Shown: in pieces, positions 23,860 to 34,269 of the stretch
Numbering within the stretch: the stretch's first letter is position 1
How the letters are laid out: each line of letters begins with the position of its first letter
Assembly: GCF_033807715.1 (NCBI RefSeq)
Contig: NC_084597.1
Location: 9,238,843-9,302,842, forward strand
Direction of reading: 5' to 3'
Length of the DNA stretch: 64,000 nt
From: Cololabis saira
Taxonomy: Eukaryota > Chordata > Actinopteri > Beloniformes > Belonidae
Notes under the pieces: generated by a model
Database searches by the model: none
Seen by the model: only the letters and a program-made list of their open reading frames with translations
Told to the model about the DNA's origin: nothing
Position numbers and translations under genes: made by a program

Positions 23860-24512
23860 AGGCACTGCTCATAAAATCCATTTGATCCTCCAGGCAACCA
23901 CCACCAACTGGAAGTATCCGGTCTTCAGTGGTCATGAGGAAGAAGCAACAGGCTTTAGGTTTTAATTATTGACTAACATTGTTTACAAAGACATTTCTTT
24001 GCAAAAACCCAACCAGCTGTGAAGAATTCACCTAACAGTTATCCTCGGATAGAGGTGCGCTCCAGGCGCCACCAGCTGTTTTAGTGTTCATGATACAACA
24101 CCAGTTTTGTTCCGTCAGCTTGTAGCAGCCTGCCATTAAATAATCTTATCACCTGCAGGGACAGACTCTGATTGTTCAGCATCCAGCTGAGGATTTTCCA
24201 AATAAACTGGTATTTGTCAGCTTCCCGCCATGAGAAAAATTTAGTTATTGAGGAAACGCCTTTGATTGACATGGTTTTGGCAAATCTCTAAAGTTTTCTA
24301 CCTTTGAACGTTCTGCACCAACTTGGGTTTCTTTCCTTTAAGACGTGACACAGTAGGCAGAGAGCAAAGATTCTGCTGCCAAAATGTCCTCTTACTGCCA
24401 AAGAGTGCAGTTTTACTCTGGTGTAAGATTACTGTCTCTTACAAGGAAGCTACAGTATATTTAAAAATAACCAGTAAGGACAATATATTGACAAAACAGC
24501 ATCTGACCTTAC
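23860..24512. other. ccbe1 intron 9, no recognised feature
   Basis: Intronic sequence just downstream of exon 9 on the gene strand. No repeat ends or domains seen. Confidence 0.4.
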
Positions 24513-24548
24513 CTTCAGGCCATCCTTTCCTGCTGCTCCAGGAGGCCC
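24513..24548 (-). CDS. ccbe1: ccbe1 exon 9: collagen repeat microexon
   Basis: 36 bp between acceptor tttaacag and donor gtaagg encode GPPGAAGKDGLK, four Gly-X-Y triplets in phase 0. The human counterpart is GPPGAPGRDGSK. It is followed 10 kb later by exon 10. Confidence 0.93.
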
Positions 24549-25034
24549 CTGTTAAAGAAAAAAAAGTAGTTCAATTACATTTAATCTTGTATGTCACTTC
24601 TCTGATTTTTCAAGGTTATTGTGGCTCATCAATGTGGCCTGGAAACACACAATGCATTATGTCCCATGTGCAAACAAAAACGTGTTCATATTGAATTCAT
24701 TATTTGAACAGAAAAAAAACACTGACTTGAACTTTGTAAGTACTACATTGTCATGTTCATCATACTCCAGATCAACTAAAATGTACTTAGCTCCAGGCGC
24801 TTCCCGAGGGACTTAGATCAATGCAAGGGGGCTGCTTTGATCTCTGTCCTGAGATAATCATCTTCAAAGACACATGAACACATTGCACAGGGAGTAGTGC
24901 CAATATTCAGATCAGGACAGTACTCTGAGTCATACAGTCATCATTTCTAAAACCCTGACATCCAATTCAACACGTGAAACCAAAACTGTGCTTAGACTCT
25001 AAAAGAAAGCAACACCCTCTTGGTCAGGTCTCAC

Positions 25035-26194
25035 CAGAGGAGTATTCACATTCTTTAATCAGGTAGAAGTAAAGATACTAGAGTTTAAAAATACTCCTGT
25101 AGAAGTTGAAGTATCAACCAGAGTTATTATCGTTCACGAAAACGAACAAAATAACGAAAACTAAAATTGAAAAAACAATTTCGTTAACTGAACTAAATAA
25201 AAACGAAAATTAAAAGACTAAAACGATAACTAACTGAAACTATATTACGTGTTTAGAAAACTAACTAAAACGAACTGAAATTATAGATATAATTTCCTCC
25301 GTTTTCATCCCTGTCAATATAAGACTCTTGGTTTGATCAATTTATTCCGCTCTGGCCGTTTATCTCCAACTGGCAGCTACGGCACCTGAACTAAAACTAA
25401 TAAAAACTAAACTAAAACTAAGCATTTTTGAAAATATAAAAACTAATAAAAACTAGCAAACCCACACTAAAAACAAATTAAAACTAACTGAATTGAAGGA
25501 GAAAAAGTCAAAACAAAATAAAACTAAACTAAAATGAAAAATTCAAAACTATTATAACCCTGGTATCAACTCAAGTTTTTTACTCAAGTAAAAGTATAAA
25601 AGTACTGGTTTCAAAACTACTTAAAGTATAAAAGTAAAAGTAATGTAAGGGGGAAAAAAGCCATTAAGGACAAAAGCCATTGAAAATGAATGTATCTTAG
25701 TATAATGCAGATATATTAAAGAACCATAATATATGTGTACTATTGAGCATTAACATGTGTTTCAGAGAGCAGGAGATATGATGACTAGTTGCCTATAAGT
25801 ATTGTAATGGTACAAAAAGTCAAACTTCAGAGGCATGTTATCATTTATCCTAACCTTTATTGGAATGTACATCCAAGTTTAGTTGCAGGAATCTGAGGGA
25901 ACGGATGTAAGAACAAAACTGGACAAGAACATCTGAAACAACCACAACCAAATTCACTCTATCCGGATGGAGCAATTTAACTGGATAGTTTTGTTTTAAA
26001 GGCTGAAATGAAATAGAGTAACAAGGCTGTTTTTAAAATGTAAGGATTAAAAAGTACAGATAATTGCGTTAAAATGTAAGAAGTAAAAGTAAAAAGTCGT
26101 CTGAAAAATAATTACTCCAGTGAAGTATAGATAACCAAAATTTCTACTTAAGTAAGGTAACAAAGTATTTTTACTTCGTTACTTGACATCTCTG
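25035..26194. mobile_element. hAT miniature element, same family as 2292-7012
   Basis: Ends CAGAGGAGTATTCACATT and TTACTTGACATCTCTG; flanks ggtctcac / gttctcac (7 of 8). The interior matches the 2292-7012 element nearly base for base, for example aagtactggtttcaaaacta and gtgtactattgagcattaac. It lacks the L1 pieces but carries a different insertion at 25119-25562. Confidence 0.85.
25119..25562. mobile_element. hAT-type element nested in the previous one
   Basis: Ends CAGAGTTATTATCG and AACTATTATAACCCTG, with perfect 8-bp target duplication gtatcaac (25111-25118 and 25563-25570). The uninterrupted target is visible in the sister copy at 2292-7012 (gaagtatcaactcaag). Rich in aaaactaa and aaaacga motifs; non-coding. 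Confidence 0.85.
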
Positions 26195-26987
26195 GTTCTC
26201 ACCAGCATGTGTTTAAATGTATTACCAGATTATAAAGATGAAAAAAGACGAAACAAACGTTACTTTCTACATTGGAACCATCGTTCACGACTTTACGGTT
26301 TAGCTTCCTGCTGCTCGTGAGTGTAAATATCGAAGTCAGTAACAAGATCAGTCACAAGACTATGAAAACAAGAGTTTTAAAAAGCAGATACGTATCTCAT
26401 GGCCATATCTTGTACATTCTTCATTCAAATCCCACACCTCAACACAGGGCTCAAGCTTGTAAGAAAGGCCGAGCGCTGCACAAAGGCAAAGTGAGCCAAA
26501 GAAAACACCTAAAGCTGTAAATGGATTCAGGCCTCTCTGTTGCCACGTGTCATCTTTTTCACCTTGCAAAAATAAGGGGGTTGAGTGTATTTTCTGTCTC
26601 TCCTGGGGCTTGTCTCATGATATACGATTACAGAATCATCTGAGTTATTCTGGCAAAATTAATGTTAAAAGGGAATCTTTCTTAATAAGTTAGTCATTTT
26701 GCTTGAAGTATGCGACCGAGAGCATTAAAAACAAAGATAAAGATATGAGAATCATACATGACACACAACATTACTCAGAAGTCAAGTGAGGACTCATTCA
26801 TACAAAATGATTTGCAGTTCCAGGTGGATGGTTTCATGCTTGCGTCACCAACGTGAACATTATGGCATTCAGGGGTTTCTCAGAACAGTTTTTTTTTTAA
26901 ATCTGGAAACCAGAAAAAAATCCAGGAAGCACAACAACACAAGCCTGGCATAGGAAGCTGCTGGAATATCAGTGAAACTATCTAGAA

Positions 26988-27554
26988 CAGGGGTCGGCAA
27001 CCCGCGGCTCCAGAGCCGCATGCGGCTCTTTAGCGCCACCCTAGTGGCTCCTAGAGCTTTTTCAAAAATGTTTGACCTTTTTTTTCCTTTTTTTCTTCTT
27101 TTTTTTCTTCTTTTTTAAACTTTTTTTCTCTTTTTTTCTCTTTTTCTTCTTTTTTTCTTCTCTTTTTTTCTTCTTTTTTTCTTCTCTTTTTTTCTTTTTT
27201 CTTCTTTTTTTCTCTTTTTTTCTTCCCTTTTCCTTTCCTTTTTAATCTCGACATTTCGACTTTTTTCTCGACATTTCGACTTTTTTTCCTCGGAATTTCG
27301 ACTTTTTTCTCGACATTTCGACTTTTTTTCCTCGAAATTTCTACTTTTTTCTCAACATTTCGACTTTTTTCTCGAAGTGCGTAATGAAAAACAAATCTTC
27401 CCCCAGTTATAACTAATATAGATACATGCAGCATGTGTTGCTTTCATTCTAAGGCTTATACGAGACTTTTCATTTTTTTGCGGCTCCAGACATATTCGTT
27501 TTTTGTGTTTTTGGTCCAATATGGCTCTAAAACATTTTGGGTTGCCGACCCCTG
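26988..27554. mobile_element. hAT-type element with TCGACATTT satellite
   Basis: Ends CAGGGGTCGGCAACCC and GGGTTGCCGACCCCTG, flanked by atctagaa (26980-26987) and atctaaaa (27555-27562). The subterminal region holds the palindrome gagccgcatgcggctc. The interior is a pyrimidine-rich tract followed by repeats of tcgacatttcgacttttttc at about 27247-27378. A copy in the opposite orientation lies at 29158-29968. Confidence 0.85.
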
Positions 27555-27562
27555 ATCTAAAA

Positions 27563-28169
27563 CAGTGTCTCCCAACTTGGGGTCCAGGCCCCCCCTGGGG
27601 GGGCGCCAGAGTTCTCTGGTCAGGCGCGAAACTTTGTCTGCTTTGAGGATATGCAGTTGTAAAAATGATATTTAAAAATGTTAAATAAATAAAAAAATCA
27701 TAATAACACACCTAATGGAATACAGTAATCCAAGTCGGTATAAACCCACTTAGAAATATATTTTGGTCATTTTAAAATAGTTATTTACCAGGATAAAAAC
27801 TTAAAAACGTATTATTATATCATTATTCAACATTTAATCATACTATTACAGGTTGTTAAAGGAAAAATGTAAAAAAAATTTGCTCTCATATTAAAAGAGA
27901 CATTTTTCAGAAATATTTTTATGTCCTTGCAGTTATTTTTTGTGCGTATTTTATACATTGGTGACACAAAAGGAAGGTGAAAAAAACAAAGTACAGGGTA
28001 AACCAAAGAGAAATGTATCAAAAAAACATAATTAATGTTAATTTTTTCAATTAAAGGTTTATAACGAATAACTTTACTCTTTTGCTGCTAGTACGTACGG
28101 GTCGGGGGGCCCGGCTGGTCTTAGACACAAGTAGGGGGGGAAACAAGGAAAAAAGGTTGGGAACCACTG
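27563..28169. mobile_element. hAT-type element abutting the previous one
   Basis: Ends CAGTGTCTCCCAACTTGGGG and GTTGGGAACCACTG; the right flank is atctagag (28170-28177) and its left flank is the octamer atctaaaa shared with the neighbour. The family is different from the 26988 element and resembles the one at 41397-41821. Confidence 0.8.
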
Positions 28170-28179
28170 ATCTAGAGTG

Positions 28180-28700
28180 TAATGGGTTTTACATCGGTGT
28201 GTGCAGGGTATCAACGGCTTCAAGCTTGGCTAAAGAATCATGCTTTCAAAATGTGGGAAAGGTTTTGTTGTCAAATCAGAAAAAAAAGGAGTTGTTTGGC
28301 CGTAGTGAGCGTAAGTCTGCTTAAAGGAGTAAAAAGCGAGTCATCCTACGCCAAGAACATCGTACTGTGCAGGCTGTTCACCGCGGCAGACGTAGCATCA
28401 TGTTCTGCAGCTGTTCTGCTGCCAGTGGAGCTGTCAGGGTGCCCAAACAGGATGGAATAATGAAAAAGGACAACTACCTTAACAATATCTTGTGTTGTTT
28501 ATGCAACTGGGCTTCTAATCAGATAGTGGCTACGACCATACGCCAAAACTGATTGTGAAATGGATGACGCAGACCAGCGTTAAACTTTCCTGACCTAAAC
28601 TTCTTAAGAAATATGTTGTCTAACCTTCAACATGAGGTCTGTGCCAGGAAGCCAATAACTTTAACCGAACTTAACAAAGTCTGCCAGTGTGGTTACATTG
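28180..28700 (+). pseudogene. Tc1-like transposase fossil
   Basis: Fragments in several frames match the DDE half of a Tc1/mariner transposase: SASGAVRVPKQDGIMKKDNYL (28400s) followed by remnants equivalent to the C-terminal block (EVCARKP and TELNKVCQ near 28640-28690). The frames contain stops and deletions. No terminal repeats were found, so this is an old fragment. Confidence 0.6.
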
Positions 28701-29149
28701 ATTTTAAACGTTCTAAAATAAGATGAACGTGCTTCACATTCTGGAGCTTTTCTAATACATTACACAAAACAGTAATTTGAAACTAAGTTCTATTGAATAT
28801 CTGACACATGTAGTCTGGAGAATAAAGCATCCAAATCTATGACAGCTGGAGCAGTTTGCTCATGAAGAATGGCCCAAAATGTCAGTCTGCAGGTGCAGAA
28901 GTCCCACTGAGAGTTAATTCAATTGCTTGATTGCAGTGACTATTTAAAAGGTGTTTGACAAAATAATAAACTGAAGGTTCCATTATTTTTCTCTTGGCCA
29001 GATTCATGATTTGATTACACTACTCTATGTTTAGCAGATGCTTGTATCCAAAGCAACACTACAAAGAAAACACAGTCAGGCCTTAGTTGAAGCTTCTTGA
29101 ATGTAGACTGGTAACTTGTTCCACCATTGAGGAAACAGGTCGGAGAACA
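28701..29149. other. ccbe1 intron 8, no recognised feature
   Basis: Unique-looking AT-rich intronic DNA between the Tc1 fossil and the next hAT element. Confidence 0.4.
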
Positions 29150-29157
29150 GTCTACAC

Positions 29158-29968
29158 CAGGGGTCGGCAACCCAAAATGTTGAAAGAGCCATATTGGACC
29201 AAAAACACAAAAAACAAATATGTCTGGAGCTGCAAAAAATGAAAAGTCTTGTATTAGAATGAAGGCAACACATGCTGCATGTTTCTATATTAGTTATAAC
29301 TGGGGGAAGATTTTTTTTTTCATTATGCATTTCGAGAAAAAGGTCGAAATGTCGAGAAAAAAGTCGAAATTTCGAGAAAAAAGTCGAAATGTTGAGGAAA
29401 AAGTCAAAAGTTCGTGAAAAAAGTCAAAATGTCGAGAAAAAAATCAAAATTTTGAGAAAAAAGTCGAAATGTCGAGGAAAAAAGTCGAAATGTCGAGAAA
29501 AAAGTCGAAATGTCGAGAAAAAAGTCGAAATTTTGAGAAAAAGGTTGAAATGTCAAGATTAATGTTGAAGTACAATCTTGAGAAAAAAGTCGAAATGTCG
29601 AGAAAAAGTAAAAATTTCATCAAAAAAGTGGAAATGTCAAGAAAAAAAATCTAAATTTTGAGAAAAAAGTCGAAATTTCGAGAAAAAAGTCAAAATTTCA
29701 TCAAAAAAGTCGAAATGTCGAGATTAATTTTAAAGTACAATCTCAAGAAAAAAGTCAAAATGTCGAGGTCAAAAAAGGAAAAAGGAAAAAAAGAAATAAG
29801 AAAAGAGAAAAAAATGAGAAAAAAAGAGAAAAAAAGAAAAAGAAGGAAAAAAAGGACAACATTCATTTTTTTTTTCTTTTTCAAACATTTTTGAAAAAGC
29901 TCCAGGAGCCACTAGGCCGGCGCTAAAGAGCCGCATGCGGCTCTGGAGCCGTGGGTTGCCGACCCCTG
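29158..29968. mobile_element. hAT-type element, inverted relative of 26988-27554
   Basis: Ends CAGGGGTCGGCAACCC and GGGTTGCCGACCCCTG; perfect 8-bp target duplication gtctacac (29150-29157 and 29969-29976). The interior has about 20 degenerate copies of aaaaagtcgaaatgtcgag (29335-29770), then a purine-rich tract and the gccgcatgcggctc palindrome. Confidence 0.88.
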
Positions 29969-30216
29969 GTCTACACTTAGATCGGCTTGAGAGGGGAAGG
30001 CCAATGGATGCTCCTCTGATGAGTGCAATGCCCAGGAGATGCATAAGCCTTTACAATTGAGCTTAAATAACCCTGAAGTAACCTTGTAGACTAATACCAA
30101 CGACTTGTGTTTGATGTGGGCAGCCACACTGGCTAGCGTACTTCAGAGAAAAGAGGTGTGACATATCCTGTTTTAGGTTGATTACAAACTTAAAATGTGC
30201 AGCCACATTCATACTG

Positions 30217-30344
30217 TTTGAACTCCTTCCCTCTGGACGGCGCTACAGAGCACTGTACGCCAAAACCTCCAGACACAGAGACAGTTTCTTCCCCCGAGCT
30301 GTTGCTCTGATGAACTCTCAACACTCATAGATACTCAGAGAAAT
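30217..30344 (+). pseudogene. LINE ORF2 C-terminal end (split by insertions)
   Basis: The plus strand reads LPSGRRYRALYAKTSRHRDS, then FFPRAVALMNSQHS and a stop. This is the characteristic last segment of a fish L2/Rex-type LINE ORF2. Its 3' UTR resumes at 31414-31637, ending tgacttggccaaaaaaac and a (gattct)n tail, after the Helitron-like block inserted in between. Confidence 0.6.
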
Positions 30345-31412
30345 CAATCACCGTGCAATAATAATAATAAAAATTCCTACAGATACAATAGGGCCTTCAC
30401 TGTCAGTGCTCGGGCAAGGCAAGGCAAGTTTATTTATATAGCACAAATTCAACACAAGGTAATTCAAAGTGCTTTACATTGACATTGAAAGCGGCAAGAC
30501 ATAATTAGACAGTAAATAAAAAATAAGATTGAAAAAATTAAGAATAAGATGATAAGAAAAGAAGTAAAATAATAAAAAGCACAAGCTGTTAAAAATACAG
30601 GCCCTAATTAAAGCTGCAAGCAGAGATGAACAGGCCCTCGCGCATGCAATTTTCACTAACTAAGGTGAAGGAGTCAAAACCGAGTCTGATGACACCACCC
30701 ACAACTCTGTATGTCATACCATTCAAAAGTTATGGCAGAAAATAGGATCAATTAAATATCAACCAATCAGAAGAAGGGGCGGGGCTAATTCATGGCAATG
30801 AAGGTCAAGTACTCAAAACCGAGTCCGATGACACCACCCACGACTCTTTATGTCAAACCATTCAAAAGTTATGGCAGAAAGTAGGAACTATCAAATATGG
30901 ACCAATCAGATGAAGGGGGGGGAGGGGGGGGGTGCTTTTTGGCATCTAGCGTCGCCACGGTAACGCTTTTGACTGAGAAAAGTAATGCCCATCGTCGCAG
31001 GATCGAGAAGCACATTTTGATGTACAGTATAACACACCTGGGTGCACGTTACGGTTTGGGCCGCATTAACTGCCGAAGAAATGGCATAAATGGCGCCAAG
31101 AGACTTTTCCTTAAGTTGCAACATGATACAGGTGTGTACCGATTTTCTTGCATGTACATCAAACCGTATTGTGGGGCTTGGGGCATGAAGTTTTCTAGGG
31201 GGCGCCGTTGAGCCATTAAGCCACGCCCATTAATGCAAACCATTAAATATCACCTTTTTGCACGCCAGCCAGGCCTGGCGTGCAAAATTTGGTGACTTTT
31301 GGGGCACGTTTAGGGGGCAAAAAGGCCCTCATTTCGTCGGAAGAAAAACAAGGATAAAAACAATTCCTACAGATACAATAGCGCCTTCGCACTGTCAGTG
31401 CTCGGGCCCTAA
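30345..31412 (+). mobile_element. Tandem Helitron-like copies B (3' end) and C (full)
   Basis: Copy C runs from taattaaagctgcaagcag (30605) to the terminus gcactgtcagtgctcgggcc + ctaa at 31389-31412. The 3' end has a perfect 6-bp-stem hairpin GCACTG-T-CAGTGC seven bases before CTAA, then T. That is the Helitron 3' signature (hairpin upstream of CTRR, insertion before T). Copy B is a 3'-end fragment immediately upstream in the same orientation, its last bases (gggc|ccctaa) split by another repeat at 30412-30600. No canonical 5' TC was identified. Core sequences such as ttttctagggggcgccgttg and ggtgacttttggggcacgtt recur in copies D and E. Confidence 0.55.
30412..30600 (+). repeat. GTTTATTTATATAGC-type dispersed repeat inserted in copy B
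   Basis: ggcaaggcaaggcaag then tttatttatatagcacaaat and gtaattcaaagtgctttaca. It splits the terminal gggccctaa of Helitron-like copy B. Same family as 14943-15030. Confidence 0.6.
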
Positions 31413-31413
31413 T

Positions 31414-31640
31414 AATTAACACAATCATATGCTGTAACAATGCACCTTCCAATAATCATGTCTACCTCATACTGCTGCACCTTTCACTTAAAAAAAACTT
31501 GTATATATGTTAAAAAAGAGCTGTCATTTTGTCTATTGCCTATTTATTGTACAGTGAGAGAAAATAACCGAGTCAAATTCCCTGTCTTTTCTGACCTGAC
31601 TTGGCCAAAAAAACATGATTCTGATTCTGATTCAGGTTTT
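31414..31640 (+). mobile_element. LINE 3' UTR and (gattct)n tail
   Basis: Continuation of the LINE at 30217-30344: gcaccttccaataatcatgt, gtcaaattccctgtc, tgacttggcc and terminal tgattctgattctgattc. Splitting by the Helitron-like array shows the LINE is the older insertion. Confidence 0.5.
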
Positions 31641-32074
31641 TTTTGTAAAGGTTTTTTTTCCCCACAGAGTGGTAGGACAGCACGAAGGGGATTGCAGTAA
31701 TAAAGGTCAGACCTAATCCCGGCCTGCACCAGAAGCTGAGTGGCATATTGATTCAAGCTGCAGTACAAAAGCAGTGTCTGATTTTTACCAGACAGTATTA
31801 GGTAAATGATTATTCTAACTATTGTCAGTTAGGGTAGTTTTCTTTAATGGGAGGGAACCAACACATTGGTCAACGTGTGTAGGTCTACAAGTTGTTGGAG
31901 GGACTTCGAGTGAACTTTTACTTTGGACCTCTAATGATGTATGTTACATTATAGTTACGCTTCATATCAGAAAAGAAACTGAATGAAAGCCTAATATTGC
32001 CATGCCAATCATACCCATAATGGCTATTCGCTGTAGCTTTGTTAACGAGAAGAAAACAAAATACACTGACTAAC

Positions 32075-32205
32075 CACTGGTCCTCGAGGTCCACGTTTGA
32101 TGTGGTACAGGTCTGGTGTAGGTCCAATGGGTCCCATCAAGCCCCTGGGACCAGGGGGACCAGGGGGGCCCAAAAGACCTTGGTGGCCCTCTTGTCCTGG
32201 ATCTC
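32075..32205 (-). CDS. ccbe1: ccbe1 exon 8: collagen helix with PDL interruption
   Basis: Acceptor tgtgtttag, donor gttagt (a weak but valid GT donor). With one base from exon 7 it encodes [20 protein letters not shown], then [20 protein letters not shown] and RGPV. The non-collagenous interruption TPDL-HIK-G is a CCBE1 hallmark between its two collagen stretches. Enters in phase 1, leaves in phase 0. Compared with the human protein, the helix before the interruption appears to be two Gly-X-Y triplets shorter. Confidence 0.93.
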
Positions 32206-32621
32206 CTAAACACAACAATCGCTTGAAGTTAGAAACATAAGTAAGCGCTGAAACAAAAACAAAAAAAAAAAAAAATAGGCATTGGCTTTTGCTGTAGAGA
32301 TTAGATGCTGATTGAATGGATTTTTTAAATGTATGTTTTATTTCTATGGCTCCAAATTGAAAACATTAACTATTATAATAATTTGTTTTCTGTTTTCATT
32401 TTTGGCATAATCATGCAGGAGAAAGATTTCATGAGTATGAAATTATAAAATCTTTACCTCTTTAGTACTTTGGTTATCTCTCCTGTTGCTATAGTGCTGA
32501 CATTGATTTTTTGAGTAAAATCTCTCGACATCTAAGATGTGGTTCAGATATTAATGTTTTTGCGACCTCTGAAAATTTCAATCTAGTAGCATCTTGAAGT
32601 CCAGTAAACTGCTTTTCTTAC

Positions 32622-32730
32622 CTGGAAGGCCAGGAGAACCTGGAGGCCCTGGTAAATATATAGGTGACGTCAGGATTCTTTCTTCTGTCTTCTGCATGGG
32701 GATGTCAGCACTATTTGACAGCAAGGCCAC
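32622..32730 (-). CDS. ccbe1: ccbe1 exon 7: spacer and start of collagen helix
   Basis: Acceptor ttcatcag, donor gtaaga. Encodes VALLSNSADIPMQKTEERIL, TSPIYLPGPPGSPGLP and the first base of the next Gly. The leading hydrophobic stretch continues the predicted trimerisation helix of exon 6 (VLQLKQK). The first collagen triplets follow YL. A Gypsy-derived insertion begins only 75 bp upstream of its acceptor. Confidence 0.93.
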
Positions 32731-33007
32731 CTGATGAAAATGTGAATAAAAAAAAAGGAAAAAGACAATGCATGAAAAAATAAATGGTTTTAAGAAGAAG
32801 ATGGGTGTGGCAGGGTGCAGGATTGGGGCGTGGTCTGCAGGGGAGAGAGGAAGTGCGAGGGAGTGGCGCACAGGTGACGCGGCTGGAATAGCTGATGGTG
32901 CACAGGTGTGCCTAATTCATGCTCTGTGTATTTCAGTAGTGTGCAGGCCCTGGAGACGGAGAGGAATGACATAAAGCGGAGTACTGATACACGTCTGGGT
33001 GATTAAA

Positions 33008-33532
33008 AATGATGGCGTCCCTGGCGCAGATGGTGTCGGACATGGCGGCCCTGCTCCAGAGCTAGGCCCTCCTGCCACTCCTGTCAGGGGAGGCCCAGCT
33101 GGCGGCTCTCGCCCTCCCAGCAGCAGCACGTGCCATCTACGTCCAGGTGCGGCGAGCGGTGATGGGTCGTCTCGGGCGGTCCCCGGAGGACTACCGCCTG
33201 CCGTTTTTGGGCGCTCAAGCTGGGGCCGGAGGACCGACCCTTCACCTTCGCCCACCAGCTCCACGACGCGGCGGTGCGGTGGCTGAGGCCCGGCGAGACG
33301 GAGGGGGAGAAGCGGCTGACGCAGCAGGTGGTGATGGAGCAGTTCGTGGAGGGGCTCCCCACCCGGACGGCGGCGTGGGTCCGCTGCAATCGCCCGGGGA
33401 CCCTGCAGGAGGCCATCACCCTCGCAGAGGACCACCTGGCGGTCCATCCGGCGGCCACAGTGACGGGGGGACCCGCAACGCGACCCACCCCCGCGCCACG
33501 GCGGAGGTTCGCCACGGCGGGGTGCCCGCCGA
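33008..33532 (+). pseudogene. Gag capsid with SCAN-like C-terminal domain
   Basis: Begins at an ATG giving ASLAQMVSDMAALLQ, with an in-frame stop soon after. Then, over two frames (shift near 33230), it reads YVQVRRAVMGRLGRSPEDYR, WLRPGETEGEKRLTQQVVME and QFVEGLPTRTAAWVRC. The WLRP...V-x-EQF...LP...WV pattern is that of the SCAN domain, which is known to derive from the gag capsid of Gmr1-like Gypsy elements. Interrupted by stops and a frameshift. Confidence 0.7.
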
Positions 33533-33780
33533 ATAACACCTCTCCTCCTTTTCGCCCCTCTCTCCCTACGGCCCGCACACTGTTCTGCCCGCGCCAACTG
33601 ACCTTATTAAATACGTTTTCTTCTTCCCACTCCTTTTCGAGTTTTAACGAGTTAATTTGTATTTTGAACCTGCACCTGATAAACCTGATAAAAGGTATTT
33701 GTTTAATTTTATGTTGCACGCAGGTCACTTATGTTATGTTTTATGGCTCAAAATAAATATGAATTGATTGATTGATTGAT
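33533..33780 (+). mobile_element. LINE 3' end inserted in the Gypsy gag-pol
   Basis: A ~250-bp segment ending aataaatatgaattgattga and further gattgat units separates the gag C terminus from the zinc knuckle. Tails of this kind mark fish L2/Rex-type LINEs. A similar tail on the opposite strand is at 54664-54720. Confidence 0.5.
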
Positions 33781-33798
33781 GGGGCCCCTCAAACGCCT

Positions 33799-34240
33799 GG
33801 GCAGGGTTGCTGGCGGTGCGGCCAGCCCGGACACGTCAGGCGGGAGTGCCCGCTGATGGTGGTGGGCCAGGTGATCCGGGTGGCCGGCCCGCCGGCATCC
33901 TCCCCAGACTCAGGAGGGACGTACCGGGTTCCGGTAAGGATCCGTGGGGGTATACACTCGGCCTTGGTGGATTACGGTTGTATGCAGTCGGTAATTCACC
34001 AAAGCCTGGTGCGCCCCGAGGCATTGATGAATGTGTCGTCCTGGGTGGAGATTGTGTGTGTTCATGGTGATGTGCATAAGTACCCCGTGGTGCCAGTGGA
34101 AATTAGACACAAGGGGAAAAAGCATAGAGTAAAGGCCGCGGTTAGCTCCCGCCTTTTGCATCCTCTGATTTTGGGACACGATTGGCAGGGGTTTGGAAAT
34201 TTGGTGAGTCAGTGTGTGGGTATGCAATCACGGCAGCCAG
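33799..34240 (+). pseudogene. CCHC zinc knuckle and aspartic protease remnant
   Basis: CWRCGQPGHVRREC at 33808-33849 is a perfect C-x2-C-x4-H-x4-C nucleic-acid-binding knuckle. The protease follows: HSALVDYGCMQSVIHQSL, in which the catalytic D-S/T-G reads DYG, and the later LILGHDWQGF motif that usually sits near the protease C terminus. The substitution next to the catalytic Asp would be expected to inactivate it. Confidence 0.7.
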
Positions 34241-34269
34241 GGACATACGCTGTGCTCAGCGGTGACGCG

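Noticed and set aside
27051..27434. Lys/Glu-rich frame resembling a coiled coil
   Set aside because: Produced by the pyrimidine-rich tract and tcgac repeats inside a hAT element.
31920..32130. Open frame overlapping ccbe1 exon 8 on the minus strand
   Set aside because: It is a different frame reading across the exon donor into the intron; the collagen frame is the real one.
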